64,000 nucleotides of DNA from Agapanthus africanus (Eukaryota; Streptophyta; Magnoliopsida; Asparagales; Amaryllidaceae), in NCBI GenBank assembly GCA_030015575.1, contig JASDDO010000006.1, positions 318,294,361 to 318,358,360 of the forward strand, in the 5' to 3' direction. A program made the position numbers and the translations under genes. Shown here piece after piece: positions 22,701 through 32,815 of the stretch. Numbering within the stretch: the stretch's first letter is position 1; each line of letters begins with the position of its first letter. The notes under the pieces were generated by a model. The model ran no database searches and had not been told where the DNA came from. It saw only the letters and a list, made by a program, of their open reading frames with translations.

Positions 22701-25700
22701 ATGCTGAAGTTGAACTTGTTCACCTTTTAATTTTTGTTGTATTGAAGTTTGGCACATATTGTTTTCTTTTCCAATTAGTAAACCGAATAATATATTAATT
22801 GTTGATCACTAGAAATATAATTCAGCATTTCCTCATGCTTGCATGTTATTTGTTTTAAATATTTTCGTCAATTTGTATGGATAAAGCATCAAACCCTCCT
22901 GTCCGCAACAATCTTGTTCGCCTATCAATGTACATGCCATACGTTGTTATAATGTTAAATTATGTTTAAGACCTTAAATTTAAGGGGAAATTGTTTTCGG
23001 CCCCAGTTTGAAGAGATGACTTATTTTTAAACCCATGTATTTTCAAAACTGTGAAAAAACCCAATACTTACAATATACGGTTGTTTCAAGCCCAAAATAC
23101 ATTGTGTATTATATTGAAGATATTTTTGCCAAAATTCCGGTTTTACCCTTTTTTAATCAAATACACATGATTATTCTCTTAAAAAAATATTTATGATTTT
23201 CTCTCATGAGTTCTATGGTTTACTCCTTGTTGCTTCTCTCCCAATTCTCCATTTTTCTCCCCAATATCTTCTCCTAAAATCTGCATCTCCGTTTTCAAAT
23301 TTCTCATCTCCAATCCAATTATTTCGATTCCCCATCTCCGTTTTCAATTTCTGCATCTTCCCTTTCAAATCCCCAACTCCGATTCAATTCCCCTGATTCC
23401 CTTATCTCCGTACTCGATCCTTCAAGCCCCTCTCCTGTTTCCGCATCTCCATACCCATGACGGCTGAAACGAGGTAATAATATAGAAGTTGGAAACTAGG
23501 GCAAACAAAAAAAGAGGGCAAACATGAATAACGATGATGGGTTCAGGAAGATGGGTTTAGAAAAGAAATTAGGGCAAGCAATGATAAGGAGAGAATAATA
23601 AAATTATATGCACATAATAATAAAAAAAATCTCATGTTCTAATATCTCGGGAAATAAAAAATTCCCATGTTTTCATATCTAAAAATATTAAAAGGGTATT
23701 TTAGGCAATGCATACATAAATACGTATACAAATGAGGGTTTGGGTTATTTTTGGGGTTTTTCATAATTTTGGAATCTTATGGGTTTAAAAATAATTCATC
23801 TCTCCAAACTGGGCTGAAAACAATTTTCCCTAAATTTAATTGCTAATTCATGCCATTTTTTTCTTTATTTTTCTTGTAGGTAGTCATCTGAATCCCATAC
23901 TTGACTTTGCAAACCCACAACACGAGTAAGTGTCTTGCAAGATCTAGCATGATATATGAACTTAAACTTCTACAATTTAAGTGCATCTTGTTGCAGTTTT
24001 ATATCTATTTCCAATGGCAGCCCTTTTCAACTAATTAAAGTTTTTTTGCGCATCATGGCGTTTCTAGCTTAGAAAAAAAATGTTTCCTTCTTAACTACTG
24101 TTACAGCTCTAGTGCTCTCACATGATATGACATGCTCAATTTGGGCACAAGGCATAGAGGGTCCATGATTCCAAGAAATTCAACGGTTGTAGCACTTCAT
24201 AATAATGTAAAAAGTATCATATCATGTAGAGCAAAGTACAGTTACTTTACATGATTGGAAAAATTTAAGTAATATTAAAATTTAGCAGACAAATTGTATC
24301 TCGTCTATATGAAAATTTTAACGCCATTAGCATTGACAGGATGAGAGTTGATGGAGTAACAATAACTAGGGTCAGACATAGACATACATGGATTGAGGCA
24401 GTCGAAGTGTTTTATACTTATTGCTTATTAATTCAACAGAGCGTGGTAATGGCCCTTAGCAGAGCTGAATGGAGAAAAAACAATAAATTTAGCCTACCCT
24501 ACCCCCACACGTTTGAGATAAAGCTTTCTTCCTGTTGAGAATGTGGATAACATAGTGCCACATCGAGAAAATTGTGGGATGCATATGGGTATAAGATATT
24601 AGGTGGGATAAACCTCCATAAGGGTTGAGTCTTTTGGATAGAGTCCCACTATATTAAAAGCCTATGTGCATCTATGCATGGGCCCATGTGTTGTTGGCCT
24701 AAACCGAGTTTTACATGGTATCAGAGCTCGTGTGTTTGTCTGTCCATGTTGCACATGAGAGATGACCCTTCGTTGCACGTGCGGAGGAGTGTTGAGAATG
24801 CGGATACCATAGTCCCACATTGGGTAAATTGTGGGATGCATATGGGTATAAGATATAAGATGAGATAAACCTCCAAAAGGCTCTTTTGGATGGAGTCCCA
24901 CTATATTAAAAGCCCATATGTATTCATATGTGGGCCCAAACCAAGTTTTACACTTGCTAATAGAATTGCGGAGAGCGCTAGTTCTATATGTTGTGGTACA
25001 TCTTTACGCGTAACGCCACATGTCTAAGGAACTCATATATAGTATTGTTCTTTGCTGCCTCAGACTTGTAAATTAAGTATACTGCCTTTTCTGGAGTCTA
25101 CAATTTGATTGGCCATTTACATTTCATATAATTGCTAGACAGTTCAAAGATATCATACTGATTTCTATTCCTTCATACTTTTTTTTTCAATCTTCAGAGG
25201 TCCTTGGGGTGCTCTTTCCCCTATCCCTGAAAGCAATGCCATTGCAGTCAATCAACAGGTTTGTGTTTGTACTTCCATTTTCTCCTACTAATTTTTTAAC
25301 CCCTTCCCGCCTCCTTTCTTCATTTTATTCTCTGTGGTTTTATGTACATCTAAGTTGTTGCAAGAAATTATATTCTATTAAGTTATAATCCCTTTTCCTG
25401 ATTGTTGTTACGATTGTGTTGGATAAGCATGCACAGTTCAGATAGCAATGACAAATAGAAGAATGCAACAGAGTAAATGATAACCTGATCATAAAATGTA
25501 GTTCATGCTGTTCATTAATATCCATTGATGAGTTTGAATGATGATTACTTATGCAAGATGTTGCATTTTGGAACATACAGGCCAGTGCTCAGGATAACAT
25601 GCTAAAATGCTCAGTAAAAGATGTTCTGTGACCATGTAATGCAGTCTCACCTAGAATATAATTTAATTTTATGCTACTATGAATTTAGAAGAAAGAAACG

Positions 25701-28609
25701 TTCACCTACAAGTTCCCTTATCTTCTCTTCAAAGATCTATCTGTTCCATTTTCTGAAGTGGTTTCTATTCATGAAGTGGTTATGTGTTTCAGTTTCCTGC
25801 TGAGACTGTCTTCATGACTTAGTCCATATATAGATTGGAACAGATGTTGATGTAAAATTTTCGCCATTCTTTCGGCAATTTTGTTTGGCATACTCACCCT
25901 TACACATTAGCAACACGTTGTTGCGTCCTTTTAATCAACCTGCAGTCTTGCTTCTATTCAACTCCATCCAATTGTTTTTACCGTAGATCCTTAATAGTCT
26001 CTTAATTTTGGCATTGTTTCAATAAATACAATATTTAAACGATTTTCTACTTTATCAGCATGTTAAAAATTGCTCCATCCTGCAACAGGATGGATCCATT
26101 TTCTCAGCTGCTGGCGATTCTTGTGCTTATTGTTGGGATATGGTACCATTTCAATTTTAGTTGTGATACGTTTCCTATATATCCATTTCTTTAACAAACT
26201 AACCATCCATTATGAGGCAATTTTACTGCAGGAGACGGGCAAAAGAAAAGTTGTCTTTAAGGGGCACTCAGACTACTTGCACTGTATTGTCGCTCGTAAA
26301 TCCAGTAATCAGGTCAGTGCATCGTGTTCATGCCATGTCCCTTGCAAGTTGCATGAAATTTCCAACAATACATTTTAAAGTCTTTCAAAAACACCGTGAG
26401 ATTGTGGGCATCAAACTTGGTACTCCCTCTGTTCACAATTATTTATCCAATTAGACTTTTGCACGGCAATTAAGGTATGATTTAAAGCCTATTTGAAAAA
26501 TAAATTATAATATCGTCATCCTAGTAAATTTCCTAAATTACTCTCATATTAAATGAATATTATCTTCTCATTTCTTAAATTTTCCTTGGAACCTTGCACC
26601 AATGAAGTTAGTTTAGATATTTTACAAAATAAGATAATAAATGTGGTGAGAAATTCTATACTATTCACCTCTATATCATAAAAGGACAAGTAATTTAGGA
26701 CAAAAAAAACTTCCTAAAAGGACAAGGAATTGTGAGCGGAGGGAGTATGATATATGGCAATAGTTATAATGGCAACTTGTTCAAGCTATTTTGAGAATAC
26801 AAATGATTGTAGCTATGAGAATATAATGATGGTAGCTTTGTGTTTCTTATGTTAAATACATGGAGATATGTTAATATTGAATATCTTGGAAAATGTAGGG
26901 CAATGGATAAAATGTTCTCAACCAAATTAACCACAGGCGTGCCTTTAGGAAAATCTACAATAATATTGGGAGTCCTTTTGGTTGGGTACTTGGGTTATTG
27001 GATTTCATGCTAAGATAGAAACACAATTTCCTGTAGCAATAGAAAACTTACCATCTTCACCCCTTCTAGACTCTTAGTTAAAGAAATCTTTTGCAGGGTT
27101 CTTCCTTCTTAGCACACGATTAACTGCATTGCCAATAAGGCAACCGAATCAATGCGAAACCCCTTCATCCATATTTCCTTGTCTAGGAATTTGTTACCGA
27201 TATCCAGAGGGTTGACCTTAGGCTGATGATGATAATCCCATAGAATCTTCCATTCAAGAATTCTCTATGGTGTTTTGCTCTGTATCCTATTTCATTTTGA
27301 TTGGATAATCTTAGATGCTGGTGCAAGATGTTTCTATGTGAACATGAACTTGTTAGCATTCACAAGATAAATCTAGGGCACCGAAACCACAATAATGCTC
27401 CGATTGAAGATACAGAAGAAATAATTTAACCATAGACATGAAGTGTTTACTTTTGCCAACCTTGTTAACAATTTCATACGAATTGATGACCGCTCACAAC
27501 TCTTCACGGTCAAAATACTAAAGGTGTAGGCTCTTTGTATAGAAAAATTTGAGCTACAATTTTGCTAAACTCCAAACCAACTTAAACTGTGAAACACAAA
27601 AACTAGAAAACTTCTGCAACCCACCGAATTAAGTAAAGGTATCACTATCTACTATAGTCCCAAATCAGAATGGCTTCTTGTGCTCTAGGTATTTATATAG
27701 AGCCATCATTTGCTACTCATAAATGTTCCAGGGCCTTCACAGAGTCAGTATTCTGCCAAATCACGTTCAGAACTTCAGATACACCATTGGTATTCCCTGA
27801 TTGGTTTAACTTAGAAAGCCATAAGCAAATTGCTGCCCTATTGATTTCTTAGGCTATAACTAGCGTTTTGGGTATACAGGAAAATCCTTACCTCCATGTT
27901 ATAATACAAATTGTGTATATGAAATTGGTACAAGGAATACCTGCCTGGTGAAACGTGCTATAGCTTATACCAAAAACAACAAATATATAAGAGATCCATT
28001 TGATGCTAGAGGCTTTAGCTTTTTTTTTATTGGCAGTTACAAGATTACTTGTGGGCTCTATTGTTATTTTGTTTTAGGTAATTTCTAGCATTTATAGCTT
28101 GCATGCAAGACGGTAAAAATTTACTATCCATCTTCACCAAGTTCAAGTTTTATATATCTGCATGCACCCAATGCACCAAGGTTCAAAGATGGCCAAAAGA
28201 AGCGTCTCATTATTTTCATGGGAGGCAAAATAGGTGGATTTGCATGAAAAGGAGGAACCCTTGAAAGGCCATGAGGAATTGCAATGCAAAATTTCCAATT
28301 TCCTGATTTGTCCCAATCTTTCGTTTATTTGTGCAATATAGGAATTCATGTCCAAAGAAATGACTTCTAATTATAAAATCTTACAGCGGTAGTGATGATG
28401 GGCCCAAAGTGGAGTTTTGTTGATTTGTTCTCAAAGCTTAATCGCTTTTATAGCCGACCACCCATCATGTCTTAAATCTTTCCATTGAGAATTATGTTAT
28501 ATACAGGTTACGATGCATGTGCCAACATTTTTTAATCTGTTTTCATGTGTTCACCTTGTACCTTTTCAGATCATTACTGGTTCTGAAGATGGGGCAACAC
28601 GTATATGGG
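10716..28609 (+). CDS. THO6: THO complex subunit 6 (WD40 protein), 5' nine exons, 3' end missing
   Basis: Exons placed by GT-AG borders and frame: 10716-10928, 11379-11410, 11515-11625, 21836-21912, 23880-23925, 25198-25258, 26089-26142, 26232-26312 and 28570-28609. They join to 715 bases, about 238 codons, without a stop. The product matches plant THOC6/DWA1, a WD40 subunit of the THO/TREX mRNA export complex, reported in Arabidopsis also as a DDB1-CUL4 substrate receptor in abscisic acid signalling. Visible blocks are the N-terminus NWDEDxYR-like (EWDEDGYRDSI), LAVVSSDGSIAAYSLPSCIS, the WD repeats around GHKGPTYDLKFYGNGDESLL, GPWGALSPIPESNAIAV, DSCAYCWDM, FKGHSDYLHCIVARKSSNQ, and IITGSEDGATRIW in exon 9. 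Exon 9 ends after TGG plus G, so the next exon should complete the D of a WDxR (DWD) motif. No such exon, and none of the last WD repeats, was found to 64000. Intron 3 is 10.2 kb. Either intron 9 exceeds 35 kb or the gene is disrupted. Confidence 0.85.
11921..12080 (+). repeat. Arm of an inverted-repeat element in intron 3
   Basis: It begins GGGCATGTTTGGAT and includes ATTTGACCATTC, TGTTTGG, GGGTTTT, ACAAGC and AAAAATTAGCT in that order. The same series occurs on the opposite strand from 20892 back to about 20735. The two arms are thus inverted relative to each other with about 8.7 kb between. No matching target duplication was seen, so they may be arms of one interrupted element or two partial copies of one family. 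Confidence 0.55.
12089..13535. repeat. Unclassified LTR-like repeat, left part, interrupted
   Basis: The style is that of a plant LTR (a TGTTGTTGAGGC start, a GAGTCGTCCTCAGGAAACAG block, no coding frame). It is interrupted at 13535/13536 by a Copia solo LTR, and sequence continues after the target duplication at 15533. Ends were not resolved and no internal polyprotein is present. The family is not identified. Confidence 0.35.
13536..15532 (+). mobile_element. Copia solo LTR (Angela-like), copy 1
   Basis: It starts TGTAGGATATGTATGCC and ends CTTACA, 1997 bp. The 5-bp duplication TCTTC flanks it exactly (13531-13535 and 15533-15537). It aligns along its length with the LTRs at 43528 and 56117, sharing blocks such as TTGCTTGACTACCAG, CGAGACAG and the CCCGACGATGGGCG region. 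The start resembles the TGCCCTAGAGGC start known from Angela-type Copia LTRs. No internal region is present, so it is a solo LTR made by LTR-LTR recombination. It lies in intron 3 of the THOC6 gene. Confidence 0.88.
15538..17158. other. Intron 3 sequence: repeat remainder then AT-rich DNA
   Basis: The first 450 bases continue the LTR-like repeat that was split by the Copia solo LTR (TTTTGACCTCTTTTTCTC block). From about 16000 to 17158 the DNA is very AT-rich with no gene and no element whose ends I can place. Confidence 0.4.
17159..18920. repeat. LTR-like repeat with palindromic motifs in intron 3
   Basis: About 1.76 kb with no polyprotein. Near its left end are several short palindromes around CATTTGAA (ACTTCATTTGAAGT, GCATTTCATTTGAAATGC). 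At 18218-18255 and 18304-18342 two copies of AGAAGCCATGGCCATGGCTT (one copy with a C for G) are each followed by GAGCTCTTTTTTTA-like sequence. The right end carries AAAATTTGACCCCTCGGTG, whose complement resembles the start of the Tat LTR at 32137. A possible duplication GGTAT/GGTGT flanks it with one mismatch. It may be a solo LTR of a Tat-like family, but the ends are uncertain. Confidence 0.4.
18939..19799. mobile_element. Mutator-like MITE, copy 1 (9-bp TSD)
   Basis: Long terminal inverted repeats of more than 110 bp begin GGCTTATTTCATGGAAACCA at the left, and the right end reads as its near-perfect inverse. The arms also share ACCAAAACCCCC and CCCCCGCCGT. The 9-bp sequence AAAAAACTT flanks both ends exactly (18930-18938 and 19800-19808). 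A 9-bp duplication and long TIRs are the mark of the Mutator superfamily. No transposase is present (861 bp), so it is non-autonomous. It lies in intron 3 of the THOC6 gene. Confidence 0.92.
19809..20218. other. Intron 3 sequence between MITE and foldback element
   Basis: AT-rich, no gene. A GAGAGAGAGA run lies at about 19920-19932. TTCAGTTCCA, TTGATTAGCACC and TTGACCAACACC recur in short direct copies between 20090 and 20222, suggesting a further decayed small repeat. Confidence 0.4.
20221..21457. mobile_element. Foldback element with arms of about 480 bp
   Basis: The left arm (about 20221-20695) and right arm (about 20935-21457) are inverted copies. Shared blocks, read outward to inward, are GCATGTTTGGATAT, GGTTGACTAAAATTATTC, GACCTTGAAA, GCGGTGATCAAT, TTGGAGTTC and GGGGGAGAGAG. 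Between the arms (about 20700-20930) lies a different inverted-repeat arm ending CATCCAACCATGCCCC, the partner of the copy at 11921. No transposase frame is present. The target duplication was not resolved. Confidence 0.75.
21458..21835. other. Intron 3, 3' end
   Basis: AT-rich intron sequence leading to the acceptor at 21834-21835. It holds a small block with GGGATATTTTAATCCCA and CAATCCAAACATAAC, similar in style to the terminal parts of the neighbouring foldback element. No gene. Confidence 0.45.
22984..23830. mobile_element. Mutator-like MITE, copy 2 (9-bp TSD)
   Basis: It starts GGGGAAATTGTTTTCGG and ends with the inverse, AAAACAATTTTCCC. The inverted arms match for about 100 bp (AGTTTGAAGAGATGA, TTATTTTTAAACCCAT). 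The 9-bp duplication TAAATTTAA flanks it exactly (22975-22983 and 23831-23839). It has no coding capacity. It lies in intron 4 of the THOC6 gene, about 40 bases upstream of exon 5, so the polypyrimidine tract and branch region of that intron are squeezed against it. Confidence 0.92.
24533..24952 (+). mobile_element. TRIM retrotransposon (complete)
   Basis: The two direct LTRs are 24533-24715 and 24790-24952, each starting TGTTGAGAATG and ending GTTTTACA. Right after LTR 1 is the primer binding site TGGTATCAGAGC, complementary to initiator tRNA-Met. Just before LTR 2 is a purine tract GCGGAGGAG. The internal part is only 74 bases with no frame. Flanks CTTCC and CTTGC match at four of five bases, a decayed target duplication. 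At 420 bp with all cis signals and no proteins it fits a TRIM (terminal-repeat retrotransposon in miniature). It lies in intron 5 of the THOC6 gene. Confidence 0.93.
26423..26745. mobile_element. Stowaway MITE (Tc1/mariner type)
   Basis: It starts CTCCCTCTGTTCACAATT and ends AATTGTGAGCGGAGGGAG, near-perfect inverted ends, flanked by the dinucleotide TA on both sides (26421-26422 and 26746-26747). CTCCCTC ends with a TA duplication are the Stowaway hallmark. It is 323 bp, AT-rich, without a frame, and lies in intron 8 of the THOC6 gene. Confidence 0.93.
26748..28569. other. Remainder of THOC6 intron 8
   Basis: No exon or intact element. A stretch at about 26930-27850 has the look of a decayed LTR, with short clusters of GTGCTCTAGGTATTTATATAG type sequence, but no ends could be paired. 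The acceptor for exon 9 is CTTTTCAG at 28562-28569. Confidence 0.4.
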
Positions 28610-29281
28610 GTAAGCTTAAACCTATTTATCACGCTTAAAAAAAACTTTTTTGTTTGCTAGTATTCAAAAACAGGCCACAAAGTGTCAATGAGATTGTAAA
28701 TAGATGTAGGCAGTCTTAATGTTTATTTAACATATGCGATGACCTTTAAAAGAAATTGAAAAAGGAAAATAGTGCATTGGACCCTAAATAATTGGGTTGA
28801 AAGATTTGATACTTGCCTGCTGTTGCTATTACTGTAGACTATCTATAATATTGTTGTTGATATAGTTTTTTGTTTTCCCAAAAAACGTAATAAAAAATAG
28901 ACAACCTCAGCCAATATGACAAGTTAACCTCAGGAATCATGAGACCTCGTGAGGCTGAAATCAGTTGAGCAGCTTTGGTGGCTTTACTAAAATCCTTGTT
29001 GATGCTGACACTCTTGTTTACAAAATTCTATTTCTGCAATTTACAAAATTGGTTGTAATGGCATGGCAAAGCTTAAAAGATGAAACCTTGTTCCGGGAGA
29101 TGAGGAAGATGCTACATGTATATATTTTTATTAAAGACAATTTTTTCTTTGGGGGGTGTCACATAGTTACTTCAAATATAATTATCATAGGTAACCATCT
29201 TTTTTGGTGATTACATGTTTATTTAGTGATGCAATTACAATTGTTTCTTTTTCCTTCAAGCATACCTTGAAACTTTAAAAA
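28610..29281. other. Start of THOC6 intron 9
   Basis: It begins with a good donor (GTAAGC). I looked for the expected continuation of the WD40 domain (a D-C-R-S-G type block after TRIW) and did not find it here or in the gap 30716-30830. AT-rich intron sequence only. Confidence 0.5.
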
Positions 29282-30706
29282 GGAAAAATGTGTTTAGGGT
29301 CCTAGGGCCTAAAAGCAATAGGCTTCAGTCCCTAAGTCAGAAAAAACTTGAAAAAAATCCATTAGTTCAAAGAACCTGCGTCTCAGTCATCCTTATACAT
29401 TAAATGGTCAATACATTTTCATATGCCAATATCGTCCTTTCAGGTAAAGTACAATATTTATGTTGGAACTACTTCATTTACACTGGAACTACTTCATTTA
29501 TACTGAAACTACTACATTTTCCCTATAAAGTAACTACATTTATGCTGAAACTTCTACATTTATTCGATAAAGTAGTATATTTATGCTGAAATTATTACAT
29601 TTGCGCCGAAACTATTATATTGATGCTGAAACAACTATGCTTTTAATAAACTGCTAGATATGCATCTCATATTCTCCTCCACTCTCACCTCTTTTTCCGA
29701 GAACCATTTTCCTTTCTTCGGATTGTCTCTTCGCCAAATTTTATCAAGCCAAAATAACTCATTTTTTATCTCCCCCAAAGCCTCTATTTAAGAACTCATC
29801 AAAATACAACTTTATGTCTTTTAATAACTCTTTCCTTCAAAACCCCATCTGAACCAAAACCCATTTTTCTTCACCCTTATACTCCAAAACCCTATCAACT
29901 ACAACACACTTATTCTCTCTTCCAAAAGTCTCCTTCCAAACATATCGAACTCAAAACTTATTTTCTATCACCTCTTCTTCTCCTACTCTCATCTCCTCTT
30001 CAAAATCCATCAGAGTGAACGGCATACGAGGCCTTATAAGCTACTTTGACAACCGTAACTAACTACTGAAAGCTGAGACATGTAAAGAGGCAACCTGATC
30101 CCAGGTCTTTAGTCTATCAAACTGTTCACTAGCTCGATACAGATCGGATGGAAATGGAACACCAGGTGTACAAGCAGGACAAGGCTTATTGGCCAAAGCA
30201 CCTGAGGTGAGGCAGTAGTCAAGGACCTGTGCGGTTCTGGGTCGCATCGTGCTTAGAGGCGTAGTCCATTGACCGAGTAGATCCAGCTAGACAAGTGTGG
30301 TTAGCCTAGTCCCTCTTTGCTTTATAAGTTCCGATGATTGTTCCAGTGTTCTCTTCCTTGATTGACCCAACTCATTTCCCCTCATCTCCTCTAAAACTCC
30401 GTCAACCCTAAATCTACAAAGTTTTGCTTTGATGGAGTTTTGGAAAAGAGATCATGAGAAGAGAACTATAGAAAGAAGTCGTCGATGAGAGATTTGGGAG
30501 GTTACAATTTATCATGAGAATGGATGAGAGAAAAAGAGGCTTAGTATTGGTATTTTCTAAATACACATGTACCAAGTACATTTATTGAATATTGTTGGGA
30601 CCTACAAATTGCAAACATTAAGTATTGGGAGTTTTTAGCAACTTTTTTGGGCTTGGGGACTGAAACCTATTCCTTTTGGAACTAGGGCCCTAAACACAAT
30701 TTTCCC
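29282..30706. mobile_element. Mutator-like MITE, copy 3 (9-bp TSD, one mismatch)
   Basis: The left end GGAAAAATGTGTTTAGGGTC and the right end, read inverted, GGGAAAATTGTGTTTAGGGC, match. The arms also share AATAGG, TTCAGTCCC and AAAAAA-ACTTG-type blocks. Flanks CTTTAAAAA (29273-29281) and ATTTAAAAA (30707-30715) differ at one base. The ends resemble copy 2 (GGGRAAATTGT). Inside is a degenerate tandem array (about 29454-29640, unit near TTTATGCTGAAACTACTACA) and about 350 bases of higher-GC DNA at 30010-30350 that may be captured host sequence. It lies in intron 9 of the THOC6 gene. Confidence 0.82.
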
Positions 30707-30830
30707 ATTTAAAAAAAATATAGATAATATGGATATAGGGTGTTTCTCGCCACCCTATTGAGATGGGAATGCACGCGCTTGTTAGACGTATTACTGATTC
30801 CCTATGCCTAGGGTAGACCATGGTTTATTG

Positions 30831-32137
30831 ATTGTGGGGATCCGAATCTCCGGCAGCCGCGGACTAAGCTGCCGTTAATTACTCGTCGCTTTTGGAGCGA
30901 GAGAACCTCCGATTGACGGGTAAAATTGTTCATGCGAACTCAATGTGCAGTGTGTGTTGTGTTTTGAAAGGGTCTTGGACGTATTGGGGGCCCCGCAGAG
31001 TTTACGGGAGTCCCGCTACCCGAATAGCGGGCTAGGGGTCAAGTCAAGGAAGCTACTAGCCCCCTTGCGGGGTGCGGGACAACATCCTGTTAGAAATTTT
31101 TTCTAACGGGAGGCGTGTTTTGAGTGTGGAGCGTATGGGAAAAAAAAGGGGTGAGGAGCGTCCTAAGGACGCGTGCGCAGCGCGCGGGCGCTGGATGTCC
31201 GCAGGTCACGTGCGCGGTGCAGCAGAGAAAGGGGCTTAGCCCCTGGACTGGGAGTTGAACTCCCGAGGGGCTTTGGAGTTGAACTCCTAAACAGGAATTA
31301 AGTATACATTTGGAGTTAAACTCCTAAAAGATTTGGATTTGGAGTTAAACTCCTAAGTAATAAATTGGATGTGGATTTATTGTTAAACTCCTAAAAGGCT
31401 TGGATTTGGAGTTAAACTCCTAAAAAGGTCTGTATGTGGAGTTAAACTTTTTTGAGAATTTGGATCTTGGAGTTGAACTCATCGAAGATTTTCGGAGATG
31501 ATCAAAAGGGACTCATTTCTTCTCTCTGAAGCCTCGGATCCTCCCGGAGTGGGATTTTCGGAGGTGGGTCTTCTTCTTCCTTTCCCCTTGATGGATCTTG
31601 GAGAAAAAGGAGTGTGAGATCAAAAATCTCTCTTTTTAGGGATTTGATGGGAGATCTGAACTCCCTTTCGAGAGTATTATGGTGAAAAACTATTTCTTTT
31701 TGTAAAAAGAAGAGTTTATATTTAATTGGAAAAGAAAAGGAAAGAGAGAACTTGAGAGAAAGGAGATGGAGGCACAAACTTTAGAATTTTTTGAGAGAAT
31801 GAATAGTTGATTTTTTCATCATGTTTACCTTTATAGGATACATACTTTACATATAACCCCTTGAGCTTTGCCAAATAACACTTATGCCACCCCATGCATT
31901 ATGTGCTTATCTCTTTTTGCACATAAGCCATTTGGTTTACAAAATTTTGGTTTTTTGCCCATTTTACATACATTTATTTCTATAAAAAATTACATTAAAC
32001 TAATTTATGACTTCATTCATTTTGTCATGGGGCCGGTCCCTTCTATGCTCTGTCTTGACCTGAGCTTGGGCTCACTTGGCTTAGGCTTGACTTTGATTTT
32101 GATTTGGTCAACAGGAGTGTAATTTTTGACCCCAACA
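30831..32137 (-). repeat. 3' LTR of the Tat element
   Basis: Read on the minus strand it starts TGTTGGGGTCAAAAATTACA and ends CCCCACAATCA. The polypurine tract ATGAGGGGTACTT lies directly next to it (about 32138-32152). Within it, 31250-31485 holds about eight spaced copies of the palindrome GGAGTTAAACTCC, and 31010-31110 holds GC-rich hairpins (CCCGCTA/TAGCGGG). Length is 1307 bp. Confidence 0.85.
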
Positions 32138-32224
32138 AAGTACCCCTCATTAATAAATGCACATCGCGCGTGTGGGTTGTGTGCATGAAATTGATGGATC
32201 TTGCTCTATATGGAGCTTGATTTG

Positions 32225-32815
32225 GTTGGGTTCCCTTTGATGACGTGGAGGGTATGCTTCCATTTTAGCGACGCGGACGGTCGGTGCTGCCATTTTAGCG
32301 ACGTGGAAGGTCGGTGCTGCCATTTTTGCGACTTGGACGGTCGGTGACTTCCTCCGTCTCTTGCAGTATCGGGATTTGATTTGACTTGCTCCGCTTTCTG
32401 CGGTGTCGGGATTTGATTTGACTTGCTCCGCATTCTGCGGTGTCGGGGTTGAAGTTGACTTGCTCCGCTTCTTGCGGTGTCGGGGTTGATTTGATTTGTT
32501 TTGGAAGTTCCCTGCCTGTCCAGCGGGACTTTTGAGCTTAGAAGTGCTGCCGGGTGGGATTTTGATTTGATCTGTTTGATTTCTGTCTTATTTGGCGGGT
32601 TTTTTGAATTTGAGAGGAATATGGAATTTGGATTTTATTTAACATCAATATTGCTGCACTGAAATAATCCCAGAAGCAACTCATCATTTGTCCCCGGAGG
32701 ATTTGGGATTTGGTTTTTGGGTCGGCATCAGCACCGCTAACACTGAAGCGTAATGTCAGGAGCGACTCGCATCAGCGCCGCTAACACCGAAGCGTAATGT
32801 CAGGAGCGACTCATC
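32225..32815 (-). repeat. Tandem repeats in the Tat untranslated region
   Basis: Three short arrays lie between integrase and 3' LTR: about 32230-32350 with three copies of a roughly 40-bp unit (CCATTTTAGCGACGTGGA), about 32365-32500 with four copies of a roughly 50-bp unit (TTGACTTGCTCCGC...TGCGGTGTCGGG), and 32727-32812 with two copies of a 44-bp unit (CATCAGCGCCGCTAACACCG). Arrays at this place are typical of Tat/Ogre elements. Confidence 0.8.
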
